A stretch of DNA of 64,000 nt from contig JAJYYP010000002.1 of the NCBI GenBank assembly GCA_021800855.1, positions 1 to 64,000 on the forward strand, written 5' to 3'. The stretch is from an archaeon (GTDB taxonomy: Archaea; Thermoproteota; Nitrososphaeria; Nitrososphaerales; Gagatemarchaeaceae). This document shows positions 27,336 through 36,717 of this stretch, one piece after another. A program made the position numbers and the translations under genes. Position 1 is the stretch's first letter. The number at the start of each line of letters is the position of its first letter. The notes below the pieces were generated by a model that was given only the letters and a program-made list of their open reading frames with translations, was not told the DNA's origin and did not search any database.

Positions 27336-28018
27336 CGGCCGAGCCGCTCCCTCAGCTCGTCGATTATCGCCACCCCCGCCCGCGTCCCAACGTAGTCGGC
27401 CCCGGCGTCGACCAGGCTGAGCGCGTTGTCGAGGTCTCTTATCCCGCCTGATGCCTTCACGTGCACCTTCGGGCTGACCGATTCCCTGAGGAGCCTGATG
27501 TCCTCCACCGTCGCGGGTCCCCCTCTCCCCCACCCGCTCGAGTTCTTCACCCCTGCTACGCCCGCCTGTTCGCTCAGCTTCGCCGCCCTGACCCTTTGCT
27601 CTCTGTCGAGTACCGCGAACTCGAGCATCACCCTCACGGGCCGTCCCCCTGCCTCGCGCACCATCGCCGCGACCTCGTCCCTGAACTCCTCGTCCATCCC
27701 CGACCTGAGGAAGCCGATGTTGGGCATCACGTCGAACATGTCTGCGCCGAGGGCCGCCGTCTCTCTGATCTCCGCCAGCTTCGCGGTCGAGGTCGCTCCT
27801 CCCATAGGGAATCCCACCCCCGCGGAGACCTTCACGTCGTCTCCGACCAGCTCCTTTGCCTTCTTCACCCAGCACCCCTGGACCACAACCGCGCCGAACC
27901 TGTACTCCCTCGCCGTGGAGCAGAACGTCCTCAGGTCAGAGAGCGTGGCCTCGGGGGCCACCAGCGTATCGTGTATCTTCTTCGCGAAAGCTTCCGGGTC
28001 CGGGAGCCGCATCTCCAT
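27332..28018 (-). CDS. deoC: Deoxyribose-phosphate aldolase
   Basis: CSTAREYRFGAVVVQGCWVKKAKEL, VSAGVGFPMGGATSTAKLAE, GADMFDVMPNIG, VKNSSGWGRGGPATVEDIRLLRES, VHVKASGGIRDLDNALSLVDAGADYVGTRAGVAI. Confidence 0.93.
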   Translation of the reverse strand: MEMRLPDPEAFAKKIHDTLVAPEATLSDLRTFCSTAREYRFGAVVVQGCWVKKAKELVGDDVKVSAGVGFPMGGATSTAKLAEIRETAALGADMFDVMPNIGFLRSGMDEEFRDEVAAMVREAGGRPVRVMLEFAVLDREQRVRAAKLSEQAGVAGVKNSSGWGRGGPATVEDIRLLRESVSPKVHVKASGGIRDLDNALSLVDAGADYVGTRAGVAIIDELRERLGR

Positions 28019-28061
28019 GGGCCGCTCCCTCCACCTGGCATCGTAATTGAGCTTTCGCGAC

Positions 28062-29105
28062 TCAGTTGGATTCCTCGGCCGCGGCCCTGTCGTACGCGGC
28101 CCAGTAGGCGTCCGGGGCCTCTCTGAAACGCCTTGCCCGCTCGCCCCCCCTGCTGACCCAGAGCCCTTCCCCGGATGAGACCCGGCCGATCGCCGTCGCA
28201 CTCACCTCCGACTCGGACAGGGACTCCTCGAGCCTCTTAACCCCTCGAGGCCTGCAGGTGATCAGTAGCGCCCCCTCACCCATGGTCCGCAGCGGGTCGA
28301 CGCCGAAGGCTGCGCAGACGTCGGCGACCTCTCGCAGGACGGGGATCCTGTCCGCATCCACCTCGAACGCTTTCCCTGACGCCGCTGCCATCTCGTCCAA
28401 CGCCCCCAGCACACCGCCCTCTGTTGCGTCGTGCATCGACGTGACGGCTGTCCTCAGGCCCGCCCCCCGGGCTGCCCTTGCGTCGGAGACAGTGGAGCAC
28501 GACCCGAGCAGAGAGCGGGCCACCCTGGCCGCCTTCCCCCCTGCGGACCTCTCCGTGAACTCCGGGAAAGACACCGCCAACGACGCGGCGGCCTCTATGG
28601 CGGCGTGCTTCGTCATCAGGACGACGTCCCCCGCCCTCGCCATCGAGGGGGTGACGTACCCGTCATCGGGGGCGACCCCGAACATCACCCCTCCCCCGAT
28701 CACTGTGTACCCGCCCCCCGGGTAACTCCCGCTGTGACCCCCTGCTATCGTGACTCCGAGCTCCGTGCATTCGTCGCCGAGGGCTCCGATGAACGTCTCC
28801 CTGTCGCCTGCCTCCATTTCTGGCGGGAAGTTGTAGGTGAAGACGGCGAACTCAGGGTCTGCCCCTGCGGTCGTGAAGTCAGAAGCTATGAGGTGCACGC
28901 TCATCCAGGCAGAGCGTCGCATCCCCACCGCGGGCATGGCCGAGACCGGGTCCGCGGTGACTATCATCACCCTCCCCTCCCCGATCCGTAGGACGCCGTT
29001 GTCGAGCCCGCGCCCCGGCCCTTGGACCACCCTCTTCGACGGGGCCCCGAGATGACTGTAGACCGCCTCCATCGAGCGGGGTGGAAGCTTCCCGGCTGCG
29101 CTCAA
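28062..29105 (-). CDS. AIR synthase-related (PurM/HypE/ThiL fold) protein
   Basis: GRGLDNGVLRIGEGRVMIVTADPVSAMPAVGMRRSAWMSVHLIASDFTTAGADPEFA; TSMHDATEGGVLGALDEMAAASG. 4-bp overlap with the upstream gene. Confidence 0.85.
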   Translation of the reverse strand: MSAAGKLPPRSMEAVYSHLGAPSKRVVQGPGRGLDNGVLRIGEGRVMIVTADPVSAMPAVGMRRSAWMSVHLIASDFTTAGADPEFAVFTYNFPPEMEAGDRETFIGALGDECTELGVTIAGGHSGSYPGGGYTVIGGGVMFGVAPDDGYVTPSMARAGDVVLMTKHAAIEAAASLAVSFPEFTERSAGGKAARVARSLLGSCSTVSDARAARGAGLRTAVTSMHDATEGGVLGALDEMAAASGKAFEVDADRIPVLREVADVCAAFGVDPLRTMGEGALLITCRPRGVKRLEESLSESEVSATAIGRVSSGEGLWVSRGGERARRFREAPDAYWAAYDRAAAEESN

Positions 29106-29722
29106 TGTTCGGCGGCTCCGCGGTACTGCAGGAATCCAAGCCTGCGGAAGGCTGGGGCGGCCGCCCTGATTATCGCCAGGGCGGCAGGTATGTATACAAG
29201 ATCCACCATCGTCGCAAAGTCAAACGAGGCGAGCCCGAGGGGCGACTGCCCGGCAGGGACGCTGTATGAAAAGAGCCCGTAGGCGTAGAAGAACCAGTCT
29301 GAGAAGAAGAATGCCAGCGTCTCAAAGATCGTTGCGCCTACCATCGCCGCGACCAGCGCCTTCGTCCCGCGGTTCCTGGCCCATGCTATGATCAGGACCT
29401 CGGGGACGCGGGCCCAGACCATCCCGAAGGGATAGATCGGCGACCCGCCCCCCTTGAATGCGACGTTGTACGCCTCCCCTATGAACCCGCCTATCCCGGT
29501 GGCCGCTGCCGCGGTCGGCACGTCTATCAGCACAGCCAGGACCATTATAATCGCAGGGGACCAGGTTATCTCGTAGACGGGTGGTGGGAGCGGGATTGAG
29601 AACACGACGCTCGCGGTTATCAGGGCAGAGAACACTATCACCACAGACAGCTTGACGCTCGCCCTGGCTCCTGTCCCCACCGTGTGCAACTGGCCCGCCT
29701 CTCCTGCCCTGCTCCTCTCCAT
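29102..29722 (-). CDS. Multi-TM protein, probable ECF transporter S-component-like; thiamin-related by context
   Basis: Hydrophobic helices with the S-component-like layout ITWSPAIIMVLAVLIDVPTAAAATGIGGFIGEAYN; divergent from a HTH-ThiN regulator. Confidence 0.6.
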   Translation of the reverse strand: MERSRAGEAGQLHTVGTGARASVKLSVVIVFSALITASVVFSIPLPPPVYEITWSPAIIMVLAVLIDVPTAAAATGIGGFIGEAYNVAFKGGGSPIYPFGMVWARVPEVLIIAWARNRGTKALVAAMVGATIFETLAFFFSDWFFYAYGLFSYSVPAGQSPLGLASFDFATMVDLVYIPAALAIIRAAAPAFRRLGFLQYRGAAEH

Positions 29723-29726
29723 GTTG

Positions 29727-29738
29727 AGTTTATAAACT
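29727..29738. promoter_or_regulatory. AGTTTATAAACT palindrome containing a TATA box in the 37-bp divergent promoter
   Basis: agtttataaact is a perfect 12-bp palindrome; a second AT-rich box, ttaataaat, follows. Confidence 0.55.
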
Positions 29739-29759
29739 ACTTAATAAATCGGTTATAGC

Positions 29760-30695
29760 ATGCAGCCACCCGACGAGCTGATGTCTCAGACGTTCCTCCC
29801 AGCCATGCGCCAGTTGGTTGCGGCGCGACTGCGGGCCGAGGGGCTCTCCCAGAGCAAGATCGCTCGTCTCCTCGGCACTACCCAGGCCTCGGTCAGCATG
29901 TATCTCTCGTCAGGCCCTGACAGAGCCGTCGCCGCCCTCTCCAGGTTCGCAGTCTCCAGGGCAGAAGCGGACGTCTATGCCGCCCGGCTCGCCTCGGCTG
30001 TCTCCCGTGGCGCCGCAGAGGGGGTCGGGACCCTCGTCTCGATCTGGACGGGGATCCTCGGGAGCGGCGCCGCCTGCGGTCCGCACAGGGTCCAGTACCC
30101 TGGCCTCGCCGACTGCGACGTGTGCGTCAGGGCGTACGGGGGCCAGGCGGGAGCCAAAGCCAGGGCCGTGGCAGACGTCTCCGACGCCGTCCGGCTTCTC
30201 GAGTCGTCAGACAGCTTCGTCAGGGTGATGCCAGCGGTGTCTGTCAACCTTGCCCTCGCGCCCGGGGCGGCGACGAGCCCATCCGACGTAGTGGCGATAC
30301 CCGGCCGGATAGTGAAGGTCAAGGGGAGGGCGAAGGCGATGCTCCCCCCAGAGGCCGGGGCGTCCGCCCACATCGCCAGGGTCCTACTGCTAGCCAGGGC
30401 CGTCCGCCCAGAGTTCAGGGCCTGCATCAACCTCAGGTATGACGACAAGATCGCGTCGGTGCTGAAGCGGCTTGGCCTCCGCGCCCTCTCCGTCGGAGGC
30501 AACGCCAGAGCCGCGACAGAGGACGCGACCGTAGAGGCCCTCCGGAGGAGGCTGGAGAGATCGCCCGGGAGGTTCGACGCGGTGGTAGACGAGGGCGGTG
30601 ACGGGATAGAGCCAAACCTCTACCTCTTCGCCTCGGGGGCTCAGGAGGTCGCCGCACTCGCCCTCAAGCTCGCCGAGTCGTATCCTAGGGATTAG
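29760..30695 (+). CDS. HTH-ThiN domain transcriptional regulator (ThiR-type)
   Basis: LRAEGLSQSKIARLLGTTQASVSMYLS (HTH), CXXC...CDVC region, C-terminal ThiN-like IARVLLLARAVRPEFRACINLRYDDKIASVLKRLGLRALSV...FDAVVDEGGDGIEPNLYLFA. Confidence 0.85.
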   Translation: MQPPDELMSQTFLPAMRQLVAARLRAEGLSQSKIARLLGTTQASVSMYLSSGPDRAVAALSRFAVSRAEADVYAARLASAVSRGAAEGVGTLVSIWTGILGSGAACGPHRVQYPGLADCDVCVRAYGGQAGAKARAVADVSDAVRLLESSDSFVRVMPAVSVNLALAPGAATSPSDVVAIPGRIVKVKGRAKAMLPPEAGASAHIARVLLLARAVRPEFRACINLRYDDKIASVLKRLGLRALSVGGNARAATEDATVEALRRRLERSPGRFDAVVDEGGDGIEPNLYLFASGAQEVAALALKLAESYPRD

Positions 30696-32324
30696 CTATC
30701 GGCGCCTCTCCGGAACCTTGGGCCGCCTGGCCCGCCTGGCGCACGCTTCCACGAATGCTACGTAGATGGGCTCGGGCCTCTCGGGCCTGCTGATGTACTC
30801 CGGGTGATACTGGGTCCCCATGTAGAAGGGGTGCCCTTCGAGCTCCATTATCTCTGCTCTCCTCCTGCCGTCGCTGAATGCGGTGAACTTCATCCCCTTC
30901 TCTTCGAACCTCTTGAGGTATGCCTGGTTGAGCTCGTACCTGTGCCTGTGCCTCTCCCTTATCTTCTCAGCGCCGTAGATCTCGAAGGCCCTGCTGGGCC
31001 TCTCGATGAACACGTCGTGGCCTCCGAGCCTCATCGTCCCTCCGAGGTTGGTCACCTCCCGCTGTTCCGGGAGCAGGTCGATCACCGGGTGCGGGGTCTT
31101 CGGGTCTACCTCTGTGGTGTTGGCCCCCTCCAGGCCGAGGACGTTCCGGGCGAAGGACACGCTCGCCAGCTGGAAGCCGTAGCAGAGCCCCAGGAAGGGG
31201 ACCCCGGCCACCCTGGCCGTGTTGGCCGCGGCGATCTTCCCCTCCACCCCTCTCCCTCCGAACCCCTGGGGGAGGACCACCCCGTCGTAATCCTCTATCT
31301 GGCGGAGCTTGGACTTGTCCTTCTCGATCCCCTCTGAGTCTATCCATGATATGCTGACGTCCGCGCCGTTGACCGCCCCCGCGTGGGCGAGCGCCTGATT
31401 CACGCTGACGTAGCTGTCGGCCAGGCTGGCGTACTTCCCTATCATCGCCACCCTCACCGCGTGCCTGTGGCCGACGAACCTGTCTGCCACAGCGTTCCAG
31501 GCGCGCATCGAGCCCCTGGCCTTCAGCCCGAGCTGCCTCCTGATGGGGACCAGGACACCCTCCGCCTCGAGGAGCCTGGGGACGAGGTAGATCGACTTGA
31601 CGTCCGGGTCTGAGATCACGCTCTCCATCGGGACGCTGGCGAAGAGCGCTATCTTCTCCTTGGCTTCGGCCGGGAGCGGGCGGATCCCCCGTATCACCAT
31701 CACGTCGGGCTGGACGCCTATCCTTCGCATCTCCTGCACGCTGTGCTGCGTGGGCTTCGTCTTCATCTCACCCACCACGGACAGCTCCGGGGCGAGGCTG
31801 ACGTGGAGGAAGAGGGTCTTCGAGGGGCCTTCTTCCATCCTCATCTGCCTGAACGCCTCCAGGAAGGGGAGGCTCTCGATGTCCCCTACCGTCCCCCCGC
31901 ACTCCACCACCAGGACATCGACCTTCTCTTTCTCAGCCAGGTCCCTTATCCTCCTCTTGATCTCGTCGGTGACGTGCGGGATTATCTGCACGGACTTACC
32001 CAGGAACAGCCCCCTCCGTTCATCGTCTATCACCTTCTTGTAGATCTGGCCGGTCGTGATGTTGTTGGCCTTCGACACGTCCCTGTTCAGGAAACGCTCG
32101 TAGTTGCCGATGTCCATGTCCGTCTCCCCTCCGTCGTCAGTGACGAAGACTTCGCCGTGGGTGTAAGGGTTCATTGTCCCCGCGTCGAAGTTGAGATAGG
32201 GGTCGATCTTCAGGCAGTTGACGCGGACCCCAGACAGCTGGAGAAGTTTTGCCACAGAGGACGTTATCACCCCCTTTCCGAGCCCAGACATGACCCCGCC
32301 CGTGACGAAAAGATACTTGGGCAA
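30696..32324 (-). CDS. pyrG: CTP synthase
   Basis: KYLFVTGGVMSGLGKGVITSSVAKLLQ...LKIDPYLNFDAGTMNPYTHGEVFVTDDGGETDMDIGNYERF; GFGGRGVEGKIAA, FLGLCYGFQ, GTQYHPEYISRP. Confidence 0.99.
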   Translation of the reverse strand: MPKYLFVTGGVMSGLGKGVITSSVAKLLQLSGVRVNCLKIDPYLNFDAGTMNPYTHGEVFVTDDGGETDMDIGNYERFLNRDVSKANNITTGQIYKKVIDDERRGLFLGKSVQIIPHVTDEIKRRIRDLAEKEKVDVLVVECGGTVGDIESLPFLEAFRQMRMEEGPSKTLFLHVSLAPELSVVGEMKTKPTQHSVQEMRRIGVQPDVMVIRGIRPLPAEAKEKIALFASVPMESVISDPDVKSIYLVPRLLEAEGVLVPIRRQLGLKARGSMRAWNAVADRFVGHRHAVRVAMIGKYASLADSYVSVNQALAHAGAVNGADVSISWIDSEGIEKDKSKLRQIEDYDGVVLPQGFGGRGVEGKIAAANTARVAGVPFLGLCYGFQLASVSFARNVLGLEGANTTEVDPKTPHPVIDLLPEQREVTNLGGTMRLGGHDVFIERPSRAFEIYGAEKIRERHRHRYELNQAYLKRFEEKGMKFTAFSDGRRRAEIMELEGHPFYMGTQYHPEYISRPERPEPIYVAFVEACARRARRPKVPERRR

Positions 32325-32372
32325 GTCGTCACTGGAACGTCCAAGCTAGTTAAGGGTTACGAGGTCCTCTGC

Positions 32373-33362
32373 CTACGCGACCTGCCGGGTGATCACGGCC
32401 AGGTCCGAGACGTCGACCAGCAGCTTGCTCACCCGCTCCAGCGAAGCCAGGATCTCGGCGGTGGCGGCGCTGTCTCCTGGGTCCCCTTTCGCTATGGCGG
32501 CGAGGCTGGAAGTGATGTCCTTGGCCATGGCGTCCATCCTGCTGTTGACTGTCCTAGGCTTCCCCACCCGCCTCGACAGGAACCCCTGGGTCGCCAGGTC
32601 GTTCATGGCCTTCAGTTTGGCGACGCACCTCGAGTACTCCCTGGCGAGGTCCTTCCGGACTGGGCTTTCACGGAACTTCACGGAGAGCTCGCTGACCGCG
32701 TCCCCCGCGCTCTCGAGGAACGTCGCCAGAACCCTGTAGTCGAGGAGGTCGACCGGGGAGAGGCCGTACCTCTCTGCGACCTCCGCCCTGACGATGGCCG
32801 CCCTCGTCGCTCTGACGAGGAGGAAGTACAGCCTGTCCACCTCGTCGTCCCTCTCGCTCACGAGGGCGAGGAGCTTCGAGTCCTCTGTGGCCAGGGCGTC
32901 AGCGGTGTCCTTGAGCATCCCGTCCAGGAGTCCAGACATCCTCCTGACGATGTTCTCGGGGGTGATGGCGGTCGGCTCGAGGAGGAACTGCAGAGTGATC
33001 CGCCTTGAGTCCTCGTCTAGGACCTCCAGGCCGACGAGCCTCTTCATCGTGTCCCTGATGTACTGCCTCTCCTCCCTGGTGATCATCTTCGCGCCGACGA
33101 CCTTGATCAGGTCGTAGCCCAAGAGGTACGCCCCTGTGATGTCGTTGACGACCTGGGCGAAGTCTCCGCCTGCATGGGTGATGACCAGCTGCCTCTGCTC
33201 CTCTTCGGCCCCGTCGTAGGGCCTCACCATCAACTTGCGCGGCGAGAGCTCCTCCACGGAGAGGTCCGCTCCTTTCCTGATGCCGTTCTTCCTGACCCAG
33301 TCCTTGGGGAGCGACACCAGGATCGTCCCCCTCCCCATCTCTATCGCCTTCCGAGCCGGCAC
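32373..33362 (-). CDS. AbrB-PhoU domain phosphate uptake regulator
   Basis: RKAIEMGRGTILVSLPKDWVRKNGIRKGADLSVEEL (AbrB) plus PhoU helical repeats. Confidence 0.9.
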   Translation of the reverse strand: MPARKAIEMGRGTILVSLPKDWVRKNGIRKGADLSVEELSPRKLMVRPYDGAEEEQRQLVITHAGGDFAQVVNDITGAYLLGYDLIKVVGAKMITREERQYIRDTMKRLVGLEVLDEDSRRITLQFLLEPTAITPENIVRRMSGLLDGMLKDTADALATEDSKLLALVSERDDEVDRLYFLLVRATRAAIVRAEVAERYGLSPVDLLDYRVLATFLESAGDAVSELSVKFRESPVRKDLAREYSRCVAKLKAMNDLATQGFLSRRVGKPRTVNSRMDAMAKDITSSLAAIAKGDPGDSAATAEILASLERVSKLLVDVSDLAVITRQVA

Positions 33363-33417
33363 GTCTCTATGCCTGGCGCCCGCTCTCTATACGTCGTTCG
33401 GAGGACGCGTGACGCGA

Positions 33418-33750
33418 CTACGCCGGGGGTGGGGCGGGCTTGTTGACCTGTTTGTTGACCGCCTCTGCCAGGTAGTGACCGCGCAGCGTGACCTTGGCAG
33501 CGGTGACCCCCGGGACGGACATCAGCCCCGCTTTGATGTCGCTGGCGATCTTTAAGGCGAACATCGGGGGGCAGAAGGGCGCCGTAAGGTGGAACTCGAG
33601 GTCCACGGAGCCGCCGCTGACGGCCAGCTTGTCTATGAGCTTGAGGTCGGTGATGGGTCTCCCGAGCTCTGGGTCGATTATCTTCGCCATGGCCGCGTCG
33701 ATGGCCGACTGTTCCACCTGCGACAAGCTTTCCAGGAGAATTAGCCCCAA
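33418..33750 (-). CDS. DUF59/MIP18-like metal-sulfur cluster assembly factor
   Basis: IIDPELGRPITDLKLIDKLAVSGGSVDLEFHLTAPFCPPMFALKIASDIKAGL. Confidence 0.88.
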   Translation of the reverse strand: MGLILLESLSQVEQSAIDAAMAKIIDPELGRPITDLKLIDKLAVSGGSVDLEFHLTAPFCPPMFALKIASDIKAGLMSVPGVTAAKVTLRGHYLAEAVNKQVNKPAPPPA

Positions 33751-33789
33751 CTGATTATTTATCCGTTTGGCGGCGCAGGCTGTGAAGCG

Positions 33790-34407
33790 ATGTCAGGTTT
33801 AGCTACCTTCTTCGCCTTCGACGCCGGGCTCTTCGTGGAGGCCTTCGTCCTCCTGTTCGCGGTGATAGACGCGGTGGGGACGGTCCCCATATTCATCGGG
33901 CTGACGGAGGGGGCCAGGGAGTCCAGGCGGAAGATAGTGAGACAGGCCGTCGTCATCTCGACGGTCATACTCGTCCTCTTCGCGCTCTTCGGTTGGCTTA
34001 TCTTCGAAATCTTCGGCATCAACATCAACGACTTCCGGGTCGCGGGCGGGGTCATACTTTTCATCGTCGCAGTCGACCACCTCAGGGGGGACCAGGACAG
34101 GCAGAGGGGGCTCGCCCCATCTGACATCGCCGCCTTCCCACTAGCCACCCCCCTCCTAGCCGGTCCGGGCGCTATCTCCACCGTGATCATCATATCTGCC
34201 CCGCCCTACAGCCCGTTCCTGGCCTTGCTCGTGGTGGTGTCCAATGCAGCCCTGGCCTACCTCGTCCTCTCAAGCTCCGACTGGGTGGGCAAGTTCATGG
34301 GGCAGAACGGGACCGCCGCCCTCTCTAGGATAACCGCACTGCTCATCGCGGCCCTGGCGGTCGCGTTCGTCGCCGAAGGTCTGAAAGGGCTGTTCCCAGT
34401 GCTCTAG
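33790..34407 (+). CDS. MarC family integral membrane protein
   Basis: FVLLFAVIDAVGTVPIFIGLTEGA, RVAGGVILFIVAVDHL, FPLATPLLAGPGAISTVIIIS. Confidence 0.9.
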   Translation: MSGLATFFAFDAGLFVEAFVLLFAVIDAVGTVPIFIGLTEGARESRRKIVRQAVVISTVILVLFALFGWLIFEIFGININDFRVAGGVILFIVAVDHLRGDQDRQRGLAPSDIAAFPLATPLLAGPGAISTVIIISAPPYSPFLALLVVVSNAALAYLVLSSSDWVGKFMGQNGTAALSRITALLIAALAVAFVAEGLKGLFPVL

Positions 34408-34415
34408 GAGCGGCC

Positions 34416-34685
34416 ATGACAACCGCAGTCCGCATCAGGATAACAGGGCTCGTCCACGGCGTCTCCTTCAGGGCTAGCATGGCGCGCCTGGCGGCCGACG
34501 CGGGGGTCCGCGGCTGGGTCCGCAACCTCCCGGACGGTTCTGTGGAAGCATTCCTGGAGGGGGACGAGCGGAAGGTTCAGAGGGTCATAGACTGGGCCAG
34601 GTCTGGCCCCCCGAGGGCAAGGGTAGACCGGGTGGACGTCGAGGCCGCTTCTCCTAGGCACCACCGCGACTTCCGCATCCACTGA
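34416..34685 (+). CDS. acyP: Acylphosphatase
   Basis: RIRITGLVHGVSFRASMARLAADAGVRGWVRNLPDGSVEAFLEGDERKVQRVIDW. Confidence 0.95.
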   Translation: MTTAVRIRITGLVHGVSFRASMARLAADAGVRGWVRNLPDGSVEAFLEGDERKVQRVIDWARSGPPRARVDRVDVEAASPRHHRDFRIH

Positions 34686-34695
34686 CGACCAAGCG

Positions 34696-35901
34696 TCATC
34701 CTCTCTGGTAGGACTCCCACTTCTCGCGCAGATGCGGGTCTGACAGCGCCGCAGCCACGTAGTCCCCGAACTGGGAGGCGGTAGCCCCGTCCGGCCTCCC
34801 TGTGACCTTCACCTTCCCTTCGTACAGCGAACAGACGTCAAGGGCCATCGCGAGCCTCCTGCTCTTCTCCAGCATTCCTATGTGCTCCAGGAGCATCGCT
34901 GCCGCCCTCATGAGGCTGAGGGGGTCTGCATAGGCCCCTCGCCCCTCGGCGACCATCCTCGGCGCTGACCCGTGGATCGCCTCGAACATGCCGAACCTAG
35001 CCCCGATGTTGGCGCTCCCCGCCGTCCCGACACCTCCCTGCAGCTCGGCGGCCTCGTCTGTCACTATGTCCCCGTAGAGGTTCGGGAGAACGACCACCTC
35101 GAAGTCGCGCCTCCTCTTCTCGTCTATGAGCTTGGCTGTGAACACGTCGATGTACCAGCTGTCCCACTTCACCTCCGGGAAGTCCGCTGCCACCTTCTTC
35201 GCCGCGTCCAGGAAAAGGCCGTCGGTGGTTTTGATAACGTTGGCCTTCGTCACGACCGTCACACGCTTCCTCCCTGTTTTCCTGGCGTGCTCGAAGGCCA
35301 GCCGGATGATCCTCTCGGACCCCGGCCGGGTGATCACCTTGAAGTCAACGGCCAGATTCGGCGTGACCATGAACCCCTTGCTTCCGAGGACGTACTCGCC
35401 TTCCGTGTTCTCCCTGAAGAACACCCAGTCTATCCCTTGGGACGGCACCTTCACCGGCCTCACGTTCGCGAACAGGTCGAAGGCCTTCCTGATTGCTATG
35501 TTCGCGCTCTCTATGTTTGGCATCCCGCTCCCTTCTTCCGGGGTGGTCGTCGGCCCCTTCAGCAGGACGTGGCACTTCCGGATCTCTGCTAGGACCTCCT
35601 CTGGGAGGGGCTTGAGCTGCTTGACCCTGTTCTCGATGGTAAGTCCACCTATCTCCCTTATCTCCACCCGGCCGGACCTGAGCTCGTCCTCAAGGAGTCT
35701 CTCCATCACCCTCTTGGTCTCCTTTGCTATGATGGGGCCGATGCCGTCCCCTCCGATGACCCCTATCACGACCCTGTCGAGCTTCGCGTAGTCAAGCCAC
35801 TCGACCGGTCTCCCGATCCTCTTGGCCCTCTCGACCTGTTCCTGCAGCAGCACCTGGAACCGCTCAGCCGCATCCGAGAGGGACCCGTCTTCACCCACCA
35901 T
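34696..35901 (-). CDS. Isocitrate/isopropylmalate dehydrogenase family protein, probably isocitrate dehydrogenase
   Basis: IGGDGIGPIIAKET, FFRENTEGEYVLGSKG, VTVVTKANVIKTTDGLFLD, NLYGDIVTDEAAELQGGVGTAGSANIG, MFEAIHGSAP. Confidence 0.9.
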   Translation of the reverse strand: MVGEDGSLSDAAERFQVLLQEQVERAKRIGRPVEWLDYAKLDRVVIGVIGGDGIGPIIAKETKRVMERLLEDELRSGRVEIREIGGLTIENRVKQLKPLPEEVLAEIRKCHVLLKGPTTTPEEGSGMPNIESANIAIRKAFDLFANVRPVKVPSQGIDWVFFRENTEGEYVLGSKGFMVTPNLAVDFKVITRPGSERIIRLAFEHARKTGRKRVTVVTKANVIKTTDGLFLDAAKKVAADFPEVKWDSWYIDVFTAKLIDEKRRRDFEVVVLPNLYGDIVTDEAAELQGGVGTAGSANIGARFGMFEAIHGSAPRMVAEGRGAYADPLSLMRAAAMLLEHIGMLEKSRRLAMALDVCSLYEGKVKVTGRPDGATASQFGDYVAAALSDPHLREKWESYQRG

Positions 35902-36189
35902 GAGTTTCAGCCCTCCTCCAAGTCCATTAAAGGGTGCTCCCGAAAAGTCTGCCGAGCCTCACCACATCTGGCTAAGGGCGCGCCTCCGCCAGACCGCACC
36001 TATGACCGGGAGGGACATGGCCTGCCGCCCCGCCGCGAAGACCTACGCTGGAGCGACGGTCGAGGTGCTCCGTTCCAGCCCCAGCAATAGGGCCGCCCAC
36101 CCTCACGAGGCTTCACTTTCAGCGCTCCGCCCGCCGGGCCTGCAGCCGCCGACTAACATTTTTAGCGCGACCCCTCTGGACGGGGTCCG

Positions 36190-36714
36190 ATGTCCTCCGG
36201 CGCCGACGTGAAGAAAGCAGCGGAGCTGAAGCTCTGGCTGGAGGGGAGGATAGCCCAGCTGCAGGAAGAGATAGAGAGGCTCAGGGAGACCCTGGGCTAC
36301 GTCGACGCCACGCTCAGGGTGTCCACTTTCAAACCTGCCATAGAGATGCTCACAGAATCAAAGGCCTCCGCCGAGACGCGCGAGCTCAAGAGGGACAAGG
36401 GCGGTCAGGTCATAGCGGTCGCCACAATAACCCCGGACGCCGTGTCCGTGGAACCTGCAGGGACGGTCTTGAAGCCTACCACACCCCCGTTCCGGTCCTT
36501 CCTCATCGGCAAGATACTGGAGGGGATGAAGGCGAAGGACGAAGAACTCGTGAAGGGGGGGAAGCTTGCCAAGGGAGCCGGTCTGCGGTTCGACGTGGAG
36601 GAGGTCAACGGAGCCATAGGCAAGCTGATAATCGAGAACTACAGGGAGAAAGCCAGGCTCAACGAAATCCTCAGCACCGTCTCCTGGACCTTCTCGCGGA
36701 TGATGGAGAAGTAG
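36190..36714 (+). CDS. Conserved hypothetical protein
   Basis: Long intact ORF with N-terminal coiled coil (LEGRIAQLQEEIERLRETL); TATA-like cattttta upstream. Confidence 0.75.
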   Translation: MSSGADVKKAAELKLWLEGRIAQLQEEIERLRETLGYVDATLRVSTFKPAIEMLTESKASAETRELKRDKGGQVIAVATITPDAVSVEPAGTVLKPTTPPFRSFLIGKILEGMKAKDEELVKGGKLAKGAGLRFDVEEVNGAIGKLIIENYREKARLNEILSTVSWTFSRMMEK

Positions 36715-36717
36715 GGG

